Both the position numbers and the translations under genes were made by a program. Positions 7,878 to 17,004 of a stretch of 64,000 nucleotides of DNA are shown here, piece by piece. Numbering within the stretch: position 1 is the stretch's first letter; each line of letters begins with the position of its first letter. Location: the NCBI RefSeq assembly GCF_001277235.1, contig NZ_CP012266.1, positions 620,001 through 684,000 of the forward strand, written 5' to 3'. Under the pieces are notes generated by a model that was not told where the DNA came from, made no database searches, and saw only the letters and a program-made list of their open reading frames with translations. This DNA comes from Cronobacter dublinensis subsp. dublinensis LMG 23823. GTDB taxonomy: Bacteria > Pseudomonadota > Gammaproteobacteria > Enterobacterales > Enterobacteriaceae.

Positions 7878-9146
7878 ATGTCAGCGAACACCGAATTCCC
7901 GTTAAGCGAGGCGCCCGCCGCCGGACGCAAAGGCCTGCTCTCCATCTCGATGGTGCTGTTCAGCTTTACCTTTTTCACCGGCACGATGTTCGCAGGCGGC
8001 AAGCTGGGCGTCGCCTTTCCCATCGTCGAGATGCTCTGGATTGCCGTTATCGGCAACCTCTTGCTGGCGCTCTACGCGGCGGCGCTCGGCTGGATTGCCG
8101 CCCGCAGCGGGCTTAACACCGTGCTGATGGGGCGCTTCTGTTTTGGCGAAATGGGCAGCAAACTCTCGGATTTCCTGCTCGGCTTCGCGGAGCTGGGCTG
8201 GTACGCCTGGGGCACCGCGACGGTCGCGATAACGCTCGTAAAACTGCTGGCGCTGCCCGAGTGGATAACGACGCCGCTGATGGTGTTCTTCGGGCTGGCG
8301 TTTTGCGTGACGGCGCTGGTGGGCTATCGCGGGCTGGATCTGCTCTCGCGCGTCTCGGTGCCGTTGATGTTTATTCTGCTGGTGGTCTCGATGTGGATAG
8401 CAACCCGCCATGCAGGCGGCTGGCAGGGGATGCAGAGCATCGCGCCGACCCAGACGCTGGGCTGGTCGGCGGCCATCACCATGGTCTTCGGCACGTTCGC
8501 GAGCGGCGCGACCCAGGCGACTAACTGGACGCGGCTGGCGCGCAGCAGCGGCACCGCCATCACCGGCAGCCTGATAAGCTTTCTGCTCGGCAACGGACTG
8601 ATGGTGATCGCCGGCGCCTGGTGCGCGGTGGTCTATCAGCAGGCGGATATCGTGGCGGTGATGATGTTGCAGGGGCTTTCGGTCGCCGCGGTGATTATGC
8701 TGTGTCTGAATCTGTGGACCATCCAGGGGCCGACGATCTATAACGTTTCTGCTGCCGCCTGTCATTTACTGCGCAGCGAGCGCCGCCGCACGCTGACCGT
8801 CGCCAGCGCGGGCATCGGTATTCTGCTCGCCATTGGCGGCATGTATGAAATGCTTATCCCGTTTCTGGTGCTGCTCGGCAGCATTATTCCGCCAGTCGGC
8901 GGAGTGATTATCGCCGATTACTGGTTCCACCGCCGCGGGCGTTACCCGGCGCTGCGCGAGGCGAACCTGCCGCGCTTCAACTACGCCGGGCTTGCCGCTT
9001 ATGCGCTCGGCGCGCTGACCGCGTACTTTTCGCCGTGGATAGCCCCGCTGGTGGGCATCGCGGTGTCGGCGGCGAGCTATCTTTTGTTGATGCGCCTGGC
9101 GCGTGGCCGGCAACCGCGCCGCGCGGTGGCGGAGCCGCAACCGTGA
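7878..9146 (+). CDS. codB: NCS1-family cytosine/nucleobase permease (CodB-like)
   Basis: The 422-residue protein is predicted to have about 12 membrane helices, the NCS1 family pattern. Motifs such as GKLGVAFPIVEMLW near the N-terminus and GSIIPPVGGVIIADYWF near the C-terminus resemble CodB cytosine-proton symporters (419 residues in E. coli). It should import cytosine or a related base across the inner membrane. It is cotranscribed with a CodA-like deaminase 33 bp downstream, behind a sigma-54 promoter. The substrate may differ from cytosine because the partner deaminase carries an altered active-site residue. Confidence 0.85.
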   Translation: MSANTEFPLSEAPAAGRKGLLSISMVLFSFTFFTGTMFAGGKLGVAFPIVEMLWIAVIGNLLLALYAAALGWIAARSGLNTVLMGRFCFGEMGSKLSDFLLGFAELGWYAWGTATVAITLVKLLALPEWITTPLMVFFGLAFCVTALVGYRGLDLLSRVSVPLMFILLVVSMWIATRHAGGWQGMQSIAPTQTLGWSAAITMVFGTFASGATQATNWTRLARSSGTAITGSLISFLLGNGLMVIAGAWCAVVYQQADIVAVMMLQGLSVAAVIMLCLNLWTIQGPTIYNVSAAACHLLRSERRRTLTVASAGIGILLAIGGMYEMLIPFLVLLGSIIPPVGGVIIADYWFHRRGRYPALREANLPRFNYAGLAAYALGALTAYFSPWIAPLVGIAVSAASYLLLMRLARGRQPRRAVAEPQP

Positions 9147-9179
9147 GCCGCCCTTACCGTTTTACTGAAAGGAGCCGTT

Positions 9180-10415
9180 ATGAATATCGTTAATGCCCGT
9201 TTACGCCGCCGCGAAGGCTGGTTCACGATCGTGCTGGAGGGCGGGCTCATCAAGGCCATTACGCCGCAGACGGCGATGCAGCCGCCGCATGAGGGCGCAC
9301 TCGATGCGCAGGGCGGGCTGGTGATTGCGCCGCTAGTGGAGCCGCATATTCATCTGGACGCCACCCTGACGGCGGGCGAGCCTGAGTGGAACATGAGCGG
9401 CACGCTGTTTGAAGGCATCGAGCGCTGGGGCCAGCGCAAAGCCACCATCACCCATGAAGACACCAAGCGCCGCGCGCACACGACCATCGGTATGCTGCGC
9501 GACCACGGCATTCAGCACGTGCGCACCCATGTGGATGTGACCGACCCGACGCTTGCCGCGCTGAAAGCGATGCTGGAAGTAAAAGAAGAGGCGCGCCATC
9601 TTATCGACTTACAAATCGTCGCGTTCCCGCAGGAGGGCATTGAATCCTTCCCGCAGGGCCGGGCGCTGATGGAGCAGGCCGTGGAGATGGGCGCGGATGT
9701 GGTGGGCGGCATTCCGCATTTTGAAAATACCCGCGAGCAGGGCGTCAGCTCGGTGAAATTCCTGATGGATCTCGCCGAGCGCACCGGTTGTCTGGTGGAT
9801 GTGCATTGCGATGAGACCGACGACGCGCAGTCGCGCTTTCTCGAAGTGCTGGCGGAAGAAACCCGGGTACGCGGCATGGGCGCGCGCGTGACGGCGAGCC
9901 ACACGGTGGCGATGGGCTCTTACGACAACGCGTATTGCTCAAAGCTTTTTCGCCTGCTCAGACGCGCAGGGTTAAGCTTTGTCTCCTGCCCGACCGAGAG
10001 CATTCATTTGCAGGGGCGTTTTGACACCTGGCCGAAGCGGCGCGGGGTGACGCGCGTAGCGGAGCTGGATCGCGCAGGCATGAATGTCTGCTTCGGGCAG
10101 GATTCGATTAAAGATCCGTGGTATCCGCTCGGCAACGGCAACATTCTGCGCGTGCTCGACGCCGGGCTGCATATCTGCCACATGATGGGCTATGAGGATT
10201 TACAGCGCAGCCTGGATTTTGTCACCGATAACAGCGCACGGGCGCTGAATCTTGGCGATAACTACGGCATTGGCGAAGGGCGTCCGGCGAATCTGGTGGT
10301 GCTGGACGCGCCGGATGATTACGAAGTGGTGCGCCGCCAGGCTAAAGCGCGCTACTCGGTGCGTCACGGCGAGGTTATTCTGCGCCGCGAGCCCGAGACG
10401 CTACGCTATTCCTGA
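9180..10415 (+). CDS. codA: CodA-like cytosine/nucleobase deaminase (amidohydrolase superfamily)
   Basis: The 411-residue protein follows E. coli CodA with an offset of five residues. Metal ligands and catalytic residues visible are His56 and His58 (EPHIHLD), His209 and Glu212 (VDVHCDET), His241 (TASHTVAM) and Asp308 (FGQDSIKDPWYP). The residue after the metal Asp is Ser309, where E. coli CodA has Asp314, a known specificity determinant. Deamination of cytosine to uracil and ammonia is the default role; another base (isoguanine or a modified cytosine) is possible. AAGGAG precedes the ATG. A terminator follows at 10445. Confidence 0.82.
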   Translation: MNIVNARLRRREGWFTIVLEGGLIKAITPQTAMQPPHEGALDAQGGLVIAPLVEPHIHLDATLTAGEPEWNMSGTLFEGIERWGQRKATITHEDTKRRAHTTIGMLRDHGIQHVRTHVDVTDPTLAALKAMLEVKEEARHLIDLQIVAFPQEGIESFPQGRALMEQAVEMGADVVGGIPHFENTREQGVSSVKFLMDLAERTGCLVDVHCDETDDAQSRFLEVLAEETRVRGMGARVTASHTVAMGSYDNAYCSKLFRLLRRAGLSFVSCPTESIHLQGRFDTWPKRRGVTRVAELDRAGMNVCFGQDSIKDPWYPLGNGNILRVLDAGLHICHMMGYEDLQRSLDFVTDNSARALNLGDNYGIGEGRPANLVVLDAPDDYEVVRRQAKARYSVRHGEVILRREPETLRYS

Positions 10416-10444
10416 ATCGCCTCGTATTAATACTGTTATTGCAC

Positions 10445-10467
10445 AAGCGCCTGCGGGCGCTTTTTTT
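10445..10467 (+). terminator. Rho-independent terminator after the codBA-like operon
   Basis: AAGCGCC-TGCG-GGCGCTT forms a 7-bp stem with a 4-nt loop and runs into seven T residues. It lies 30 bp after the deaminase stop codon. Confidence 0.85.
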
Positions 10468-10988
10468 ACGCCGGAGCGCAGCCATTGAAGTAAATAATCG
10501 CTGGCTGATTATTTTTCATTCATTTTTAAGAAACGTCCTAAAATCCAGAAAATGCGCCATAGGCTTTTTTAATTTTTATTTATACATAATTGAGAAATAC
10601 GTCGTAAATATTATGTCAGGTGCTTTCCTGGTTTTATATTTGCATAAAATTACTATTATGATGCTTATAGTTTACTTATGGTAATCGATTAATATTTCAC
10701 TGTTTTTATTTTTTTAACGCTAATAAGCGAAGCGGTAAACCAGCGCTGCCGCGACGGCGTTATTTATCGCGCACGGTTTTAACCCGCTGAAACAGTAAAA
10801 GTGATAAAAAAATAATATGACGCAGGTCACTTTTTAAAATGTTTCCCTCTTATTTGAGGGCTGGCATAAATTAATAAATTCTGCTTAACCTTTATATCCG
10901 CGACGGCCCGGTGGCCGCGCGTCATACCTATGACAATAAGGGCTGGCACATCTGGCCCATTGCAAACTAACAATGGACGGTCTCTGGG
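10468..10988. other. AT-rich intergenic region upstream of the autotransporter
   Basis: About 520 bp without a credible gene. Composition falls sharply to AT-rich between roughly 10480 and 10880 compared with the GC-rich surroundings, which suggests an H-NS-silenced, horizontally acquired control region. A 6-8-6 inverted repeat (CCATTG ... CAATGG) at 10957-10976 lies just upstream of the autotransporter start and could be an operator or a hairpin over the start site. An 81-codon ORF at 10439 is not convincing. Confidence 0.5.
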
Positions 10989-13900
10989 ATGATCAACAGA
11001 AGCAGAGCAGTGGAACCTGTTCAGGCGGGATATTCGCCTGCACGGGGCGGGCGCCGTATTCGCATGAGCGCGGTGGCAATAGCCTTAGGGCTGGCCGGTG
11101 TCGGACAGGCGGCGGCCAGTAATTATATTGAGCAGGGCAAAGCGGGCGACGCCGCCAGCTGGCGCAGCAGCGAATATAATGCCGAATGGGGCCTCGGCGC
11201 TATTCACGCCGATGAAGCCTACGCGGCGGGATATACCGGCAAAGGTATTAAGCTGGGTATTTTCGATCAGCCGGTTTACGCGCTGCACCCGGAATTCTCC
11301 GGCACCAATAAAGTCATCAACCTGGTGACAGAAGGGATTCGTGAATATACCGACCCGTATATTCCGGTGAAGAAGGGCGACGCCTTCCGCTATGACGGAA
11401 CGCCCTCTGTGGATTCCGACGGCGAGCTCGGCGCGCACGGTACCCACGTAGGCGGTATCGCGGCTGGCAGCCGCGACGGCGGGGCGATGCATGGCGTAGC
11501 GTTTAACGCCCAGATTATCAGCGCCGAAAACGGCGACCCTGGCCCGGAAGACGGCATTATTCTTGGCAATGACGGCGCGGTGTATGAGGCGGGCTGGCAT
11601 GCGCTGATGGACAGCGGCGCGCGCATCATCAACAACAGCTGGGGCATCGGCATTACAGAAAAATTCGATCAGGGCGGCAAAGATCCGGCCTATCCGCACT
11701 TCACGGTTGCTGACGCGCAGGCGCAGTTCGATCAGATAAAACAGATCCTCGGCACCAAACCCGGCGGCGCGTATCAGGGCGCTATCGACGCGGCCCGCAG
11801 CGGCATCGTCACTATTTTCGCCGCCGGTAATGACTACAACCTCAATAACCCGGATGCGATAGCGGGGCTGGCGTACTTTGTGCCGGATATCGCGCCGAAC
11901 TGGCTGTCTGTCGCGAGCGTGATGAAAGATCCGGCCTCCGCCAACAGCATTCCTTACACCATCAGTACGTTCTCCTCCCGCTGCGGTTACACGGCGAGCT
12001 TCTGCGTCTCGGCGCCGGGCAGCCGTATCTACAGTTCGGTTATCGAAGGCACCAGCCCTGAGACGCTCACCACCGATTATGCCAACTACAGCGGCACCTC
12101 GATGGCCGCGCCGCACGTGGCGGGCAGCGTGGCGGTGCTGATGGAGCGCTTCCCGTATATGACCGGCGAGCAAATCGCCCAGGTGCTGAAAACCACCGCG
12201 GTGGATATGGGCGATCCGGGCATCGACGCGTTGTATGGCTGGGGGATGATCGATCTTAGCAAGGCCATTCACGGGCCGGGCATGTTCTACACCGTGGCCG
12301 ATATTCCTGAGGAATTCCGCGTCCCGGATCCGGACGGCGTCGCCTACGGCTCGTCGCAGTTTATCGCCGATATCCCCGGCATCGGAGAGGTCGTGGAAGC
12401 GGGCACGAACCTGGCGCGCACCTGTAGCGATATTCAGTGCGCGATGGATGTGTGGTCGAACGATATCTCCGGCCACGGCGGCCTGACCAAACAGGGCGCG
12501 GGCGCGCTGTGGCTGACCGGCGCGAGCACGTACACCGGCCCGACACTGATCAATGACGGCCTGCTGGTGGTTAACGGCTCTGTGACCTCTGACGTGACCG
12601 TGCAGCAGCAGGGCGTGCTGGCGGGCAACGGGACCGTTGGTTCGCTGACGGCGGCCCGCGGCGGTACTGTCGCGCCGGGCAACTCCATCGGCACGCTGAA
12701 CGTCAATGGCGATGTGACCTTCCAGCCTGGCTCGCGCTACGCGGTGGAAGTCTCGCCGGACGGGCGCAGCGACGTGATTAATGCCACCGGCGCGATTGCG
12801 CTGAACGGCGGCGAAGTGGCGGTCTCGCTGGAGAACAGCAGCAACCTGCTGAGCCAGGCGGAAGTGCGCAGCCTGCTGGGTCAGCAGTACAACATTTTGT
12901 CGGCGACCAACGGCGTGACCGGCCAGTTCGACAGCGTGGCGCCGGATTATCTGTTCCTCGGCACCTCGCTGGGCTACGCGGGCGGACAGGTGCAACTGGA
13001 TGTGGCGCGTAACGATACGACTTTTGCAAGTGTTGCCAATACGGCCAACGGTCGCGCTGTCGCGGGGGCGCTGGAGGCGCTCGGCGCGGGCAATCCGGTG
13101 TACGAAAGCCTTCTCGCCACTGGTTCGGTCGCGCAGGCGCGTCAGGCGTTCCGCCAGCTCGGCGGGCAAATCCACGCGGATATCGCTTCGGCGCAGATTA
13201 ACGACAGCCGCTACCTGCGCGATACGGTCAATGAGCGTCTGCGTCAGGCGGAAGGGCTGACCAGCGTTTCGCCGGTGGCGGCCGATGACGGCGGCGCGTG
13301 GGCGAAGCTGCTGGGTGCGTGGGATCACGCCTCCGGCGATGAGAACGCCACCGGGTATCAGGCTTCCACGTACGGCGTGCTGCTCGGGCTCGACTCCGCG
13401 TATGCCGATGACTGGCGCATGGGCGTCGCGACCGGCTATACCCGCACGTCGCTTGACGGCGGCTACGGCGCGAACGCGGACAGCGATAACTACCATCTGG
13501 CGGTCTACGGCGGTAAACAGCTCGGCGAGCTGGCGCTGCGCGCAGGCGCGGGCTACACCTGGCACCGCTTCGACACCAGCCGTTCGGTGCGCTTTGGTAC
13601 GCAGTCGGATCATAGCGACGCGAAATATAACGCCCGTACCGAGCAGTTCTTCGCGGAAGCGGGTTATCAGCTGGCAGCGGGGATGGTCAGCGTTGAGCCG
13701 TTCGCCAACGTCTCTTACGTGAACTTTGAAAACAACCGCATCAACGAGCAGGGCGGGGCGACGGCGCTGCGTGCCGACAAACAGCACACCGACGCGACGT
13801 TCTCCACGCTTGGCCTGCGTTCCGGGCTTGAGTGGGACGCCACCGCCGAAACGACCGTGGCGCTGCGCGGTGAAGTGGGCTGGCAGCATCAGTATGGCGA

Positions 13901-14111
13901 GCTCGATCGCGGCACGGGCCTGAAGTTCAAGGGCAGCAGCACGCCGTTTGTGACCAATAGTGTGTCAGCCTCACGCGACGGCACGGTGCTGAAAGCGAGC
14001 GCGGAAGTCGCCCTGAACCGCAACGCGCATCTGTCGCTCGGCTACAGCGGGCTGGTTTCAGAAAACTATCAGGACAACAGCGTCAACGCGGGCTTCAGCT
14101 GGAACTTCTGA
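10989..14111 (+). CDS. Subtilisin-like (S8) serine protease autotransporter
   Basis: The 1040-residue type Va autotransporter has a signal peptide with a basic n-region (GGRRIR), hydrophobic core and cleavage near AAAS (about residue 44), then a subtilase passenger. The catalytic triad is Asp93 (GIFDQPV), His150 (GAHGTHVGG) and Ser371 (SGTSMAAPHVAGS), with oxyanion Asn281 (FAAGND). A beta-helical linker with PATR-like repeats spans about 480-600 (LTKQGAGALWLTG, VNGSV, VAPGNSIG). The C-terminal 12-strand barrel spans about 765-1040 and ends in the typical aromatic residue (FSWNF). It resembles SphB1/NalP/SSP-type surface proteases. The Asp motif is FDQ rather than the usual D-S/T-G. An alternative start at 11064 would shorten the signal peptide. 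Confidence 0.88.
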   Translation: MINRSRAVEPVQAGYSPARGGRRIRMSAVAIALGLAGVGQAAASNYIEQGKAGDAASWRSSEYNAEWGLGAIHADEAYAAGYTGKGIKLGIFDQPVYALHPEFSGTNKVINLVTEGIREYTDPYIPVKKGDAFRYDGTPSVDSDGELGAHGTHVGGIAAGSRDGGAMHGVAFNAQIISAENGDPGPEDGIILGNDGAVYEAGWHALMDSGARIINNSWGIGITEKFDQGGKDPAYPHFTVADAQAQFDQIKQILGTKPGGAYQGAIDAARSGIVTIFAAGNDYNLNNPDAIAGLAYFVPDIAPNWLSVASVMKDPASANSIPYTISTFSSRCGYTASFCVSAPGSRIYSSVIEGTSPETLTTDYANYSGTSMAAPHVAGSVAVLMERFPYMTGEQIAQVLKTTAVDMGDPGIDALYGWGMIDLSKAIHGPGMFYTVADIPEEFRVPDPDGVAYGSSQFIADIPGIGEVVEAGTNLARTCSDIQCAMDVWSNDISGHGGLTKQGAGALWLTGASTYTGPTLINDGLLVVNGSVTSDVTVQQQGVLAGNGTVGSLTAARGGTVAPGNSIGTLNVNGDVTFQPGSRYAVEVSPDGRSDVINATGAIALNGGEVAVSLENSSNLLSQAEVRSLLGQQYNILSATNGVTGQFDSVAPDYLFLGTSLGYAGGQVQLDVARNDTTFASVANTANGRAVAGALEALGAGNPVYESLLATGSVAQARQAFRQLGGQIHADIASAQINDSRYLRDTVNERLRQAEGLTSVSPVAADDGGAWAKLLGAWDHASGDENATGYQASTYGVLLGLDSAYADDWRMGVATGYTRTSLDGGYGANADSDNYHLAVYGGKQLGELALRAGAGYTWHRFDTSRSVRFGTQSDHSDAKYNARTEQFFAEAGYQLAAGMVSVEPFANVSYVNFENNRINEQGGATALRADKQHTDATFSTLGLRSGLEWDATAETTVALRGEVGWQHQYGELDRGTGLKFKGSSTPFVTNSVSASRDGTVLKASAEVALNRNAHLSLGYSGLVSENYQDNSVNAGFSWNF

Positions 14112-14151
14112 TACACCGGCATTTCTGGCGGTAATATTTGCGGTAATGAAC

Positions 14152-14178
14152 AAAGGCGCCACGGAAGGCGCCTTTATT
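14152..14178. terminator. Bidirectional terminator between autotransporter and DUF3592 gene
   Basis: AAAGGCGCC-ACGGAA-GGCGCCTTT is a perfect 9-bp stem with flanking A and T runs, so it can stop transcription from both convergent genes. Confidence 0.8.
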
Positions 14179-14189
14179 GTTGAGGAGGC

Positions 14190-14549
14190 TTACTGCGACA
14201 GCAAATCGGGGATCTCATCCGCGGCTATCAATATTTTTTGCGGATTGTCTTTTAAGTAATAGGTCGGAATGGTTTTGTGATCTTTCACGTAAATCATATC
14301 CGGCGGCGACAACGTGGCGGAACCCACCGCCGTTTCCGGGCCCCTGTCCGTTGTGAAGGTCACCTTCATTTTGTACGTCACGCTGCCGGAGTCAGAAGAG
14401 CTGGAGTAGCGCATTTCAAGGATACGGGCATCGACTCTGATAGCCGCGGCTTTGAACTTTGCTGCTCTTTCCATCTGAAATGAGATAATGAAATAAATAC
14501 CCGTAATGACCAGGACAATGCTGGTGAGAGTGAAAAATACCTCGGCCAT
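14190..14549 (-). CDS. DUF3592-type single-pass membrane protein
   Basis: The 119-residue protein has one N-terminal membrane helix (about residues 5-25) followed by a small beta-rich extracytoplasmic domain with the VTYKMKVTFTTDRG and YYLKDNPQ patterns seen in DUF3592 proteins. Its function is unknown. It is convergent with the autotransporter and shares its bidirectional terminator. Upstream (14550-14640) is AT-rich and probably contains its promoter. Nothing ties it to the autotransporter beyond proximity. Confidence 0.6.
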   Translation of the reverse strand: MAEVFFTLTSIVLVITGIYFIISFQMERAAKFKAAAIRVDARILEMRYSSSSDSGSVTYKMKVTFTTDRGPETAVGSATLSPPDMIYVKDHKTIPTYYLKDNPQKILIAADEIPDLLSQ

Positions 14550-15088
14550 CGCTTTTTATTCTCCCTGTAGCAAGACGGCATCGTAGAAGACTGAAAGTGT
14601 ATGCCAATGGACTGGCCGTGAATATTCCTTTATTAAATGACGATAAGAATAACTGACGTCATAACATATGCCATTGATATTAAAGCTAAAAATAATTATC
14701 TTCTATACGGTACGCGCGTCACACGACAGTCGCTGCCCCGCTATTTCGAATGCTGCCTTCCGTTATAAAAGTTTCCACGGTAAACACTTGCGTATCGTTA
14801 CTATATTTCGTGTTATCAAATTAATGCGGCGCCTGGGCTATTTTTCAACCGCCACAGGTGCTCCTGCAAACATTTATTTTCAGTTTTGTTTTTTTATCAC
14901 TGGTTTCGAGCAAACGGCTGAGGCTTTGCGGTTAAGCGCTATTTCGTGGCGCTGTAATTGGGAATTAAGCGGGGCTTAATTTGTTTTCCTCAACGTCACA
15001 ACATGACCTGCGTCACACACTGCGTATTTATGGCGCTTTCCCCACCAAAGTTAGTACAAAAATCCGGCATTTACGGGAGTTATCCATA
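14550..15088. other. AT-rich intergenic region upstream of tsr
   Basis: About 540 bp lie between the divergent DUF3592 gene and the tsr promoter. A 103-codon ORF at 14668-14979 has no ribosome binding site or recognisable sequence and I do not call it. I see no repeat or RNA gene. The composition is lower in GC than both neighbours. Confidence 0.5.
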
Positions 15089-15115
15089 TAAAGTTTTTGG
15101 GGTTAATGCCGAAAC
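15089..15115 (+). promoter_or_regulatory. Sigma-28 (FliA) class 3 flagellar promoter of tsr
   Basis: TAAAGTTT-N11-GCCGAAAC fits the FliA consensus TAAAGTTT-N11-GCCGATAA, differing only in the last bases. It lies 32 bp upstream of the tsr ATG and gives a leader of about 25 nt. Confidence 0.85.
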
Positions 15116-15147
15116 TCTCTCCATCTGTCGTATCGGGAAGAGAAACC

Positions 15148-16815
15148 ATGTTAAACCGCATAAAAGTTGTAACCAGTTTGCTGTTTGTTCTGGCCCTGTT
15201 TGGCCTGCTGCAAATGGCTTCCGGTGGCCTGTTCTTTAATGCCATCAAAAGTGACAAGGAAAATTTCACCGTTCTGCAAACCATCCGTCAGCAGCAGTCC
15301 ACGCTGAACGGCAGTTGGGTCGCGCTGATCCAGACCCGTAACACCCTCAACCGCGCCGGTATCCGTCATATGATGGATGCGAGCAACATTGGCAGCGGCG
15401 CAACGGTGCAGGAGCTGATGCAGATTGCCAGCACCTCACTGAAGCAGGCGGAAAAACACTGGGCGGATTACGAGGCCCTGCCGCGCGACCCGCGTCAGAG
15501 TGAGGAGTACGCTCAGGAAATTAAGCGCAACTACGACATCTATCACGGCGCGCTGGCGGAGCTTATCCAGCTGCTCGGCGCCGGGAAAATCAACGAATTC
15601 TTTGACCAGCCGACCCAGAAATATCAGGACGGTTTCGAGAAAGCCTACACCGATTACATGGCGCAGAACGACCGCCTGTACGCGATTGCCGTGGAAGACA
15701 GCAACAGCTCCTACAGCATGGCTATCTGGATCTTGGTCGGCGTGCTGGCAGCAGTACTGGCGGTGATCGTCAGCGTCTGGTTCGGTATTCAGAATACGCT
15801 TATCACTCCGCTCAATCGCCTTATCGACAGTATTCGCCACATCGCGAGCGGCGACCTGGCGCGTCGGATTGAGGTGGACGGCACCAACGAAATGGGCCAG
15901 CTGGCCGCCAGCATTAAACATATGCAGGGCGAACTGGTGCGCACCGTGGGTGACGTGCGTAAAGGCGCGGATGCGATTTACAGCGGCGCGAGCGAAATCT
16001 CTGCCGGTAACAACGATCTCTCTTCCCGTACCGAAGAGCAGGCCGCGTCTCTGGAAGAGACCGCCGCCAGCATGGAAGAGCTGACCGCGACCGTGAAACA
16101 GAACGCCGAAAACGCCCGTCAGGCGAGCCAGCTCGCGCTGAGCGCGTCGGAAACCGCCCAGAAAGGCGGCAAAGTGGTGGATAACGTGGTGCAGACGATG
16201 CGCGACATCGCCGGCAGCTCCCAGAAGATTGCGGATATCACCAGCGTTATCGACGGCATCGCGTTCCAGACCAACATCCTGGCGCTGAACGCCGCGGTAG
16301 AAGCCGCGCGTGCCGGTGAGCAGGGTCGCGGTTTCGCCGTGGTGGCAGGCGAAGTACGTAACCTGGCGCAGCGCAGCGCGCAGGCCGCGAAAGAGATCAA
16401 AGGTCTTATCGAAGATTCCGTCAGCAAAGTGGATGTGGGCTCGACGCTGGTGGAAAGCGCCGGTGAAACCATGGGCGAAATTGTCAGCGCCGTCACCCGC
16501 GTGACCGATATCATGGGCGAAATCGCCTCTGCCTCTGACGAGCAGAGCCGCGGCATCGACCAGGTGGGCCTGGCTGTTTCCGAGATGGACCGCGTGACCC
16601 AGCAGAACGCCTCGCTGGTGGAACAGTCCGCCGCCGCGGCGAGCGCGCTGGAAGAGCAGGCGAGCCGCCTGACCCAGTCTGTCGCCGTGTTCCGCATCAC
16701 CCAGGACGCGCGCGAAAAGCCGCGTGACGTAAGCCCTGTCGCGGCAAGCATCGCGCCGGTCGCACCGCGCAAGCCGGTGGTGGCGCAGGGCAGCGATAAC
16801 TGGGAAACGTTCTAA
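15148..16815 (+). CDS. tsr: Serine chemoreceptor Tsr (methyl-accepting chemotaxis protein I)
   Basis: The 555-residue receptor starts MLNRIKVVTSLL. It has TM1 (about 7-30), a four-helix ligand domain containing NRAGIRHMMD and the conserved ALPRDPRQ segment, TM2 (about 190-212), a HAMP domain, and the signalling hairpin tip with GIAFQTNILALNAAVEAARA. It ends in NWETF, the CheR/CheB docking pentapeptide found on the high-abundance receptors Tsr and Tar. Close similarity to E. coli Tsr over the whole length supports serine sensing. ATG 15148 is chosen over an in-frame start at 15097 because it has a GGAAGAG site, matches Tsr, and the upstream start lies inside the sigma-28 promoter. A strong terminator follows. 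Confidence 0.95.
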   Translation: MLNRIKVVTSLLFVLALFGLLQMASGGLFFNAIKSDKENFTVLQTIRQQQSTLNGSWVALIQTRNTLNRAGIRHMMDASNIGSGATVQELMQIASTSLKQAEKHWADYEALPRDPRQSEEYAQEIKRNYDIYHGALAELIQLLGAGKINEFFDQPTQKYQDGFEKAYTDYMAQNDRLYAIAVEDSNSSYSMAIWILVGVLAAVLAVIVSVWFGIQNTLITPLNRLIDSIRHIASGDLARRIEVDGTNEMGQLAASIKHMQGELVRTVGDVRKGADAIYSGASEISAGNNDLSSRTEEQAASLEETAASMEELTATVKQNAENARQASQLALSASETAQKGGKVVDNVVQTMRDIAGSSQKIADITSVIDGIAFQTNILALNAAVEAARAGEQGRGFAVVAGEVRNLAQRSAQAAKEIKGLIEDSVSKVDVGSTLVESAGETMGEIVSAVTRVTDIMGEIASASDEQSRGIDQVGLAVSEMDRVTQQNASLVEQSAAAASALEEQASRLTQSVAVFRITQDAREKPRDVSPVAASIAPVAPRKPVVAQGSDNWETF

Positions 16816-16832
16816 GCGTTTTCGGGCAACAG

Positions 16833-16865
16833 GCCCCCGTCGCTCGCGCGGCGGGGGCTTTTTTT
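16833..16865 (+). terminator. Rho-independent terminator after tsr
   Basis: GCCCCCG ... CGGGGGC forms a GC-rich stem (with further pairing CGTC/GCGG inside) followed by seven T residues, 17 bp after the tsr stop. Confidence 0.85.
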
Positions 16866-17004
16866 ATGGCGCTGACGTCCCGTCTCGATCCATTTATATA
16901 AAGAATCGGTTAACTGTTTCTATAATTTATCTGTTTGGACCGACGATGACGTTGCTTTGTCAGGCGTGCGGCGACCAGCTCTCTCTTAACCAACGGGATT
17001 CTTT

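Noticed and set aside
10439..10684. 81-codon ORF after codA
   Set aside because: It starts inside the terminator hairpin and its translation is low-complexity from an AT-rich stretch.
11085..13889. 934-codon open frame antisense to the autotransporter
   Set aside because: It is complementary to a protein with clear subtilase and barrel motifs. Its translation is rich in Arg, His and Val as expected for the opposite strand of GC-rich genes, and it has no recognisable domain.
14668..14979. 103-codon ORF upstream of tsr
   Set aside because: No ribosome binding site, no recognisable motif, AT-rich intergenic composition, and it ends just before the tsr control region.
15097..15147. Upstream in-frame start of tsr
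   Set aside because: It lies within the sigma-28 promoter spacer, so the transcript would not include it, and E. coli Tsr starts at the downstream ATG.
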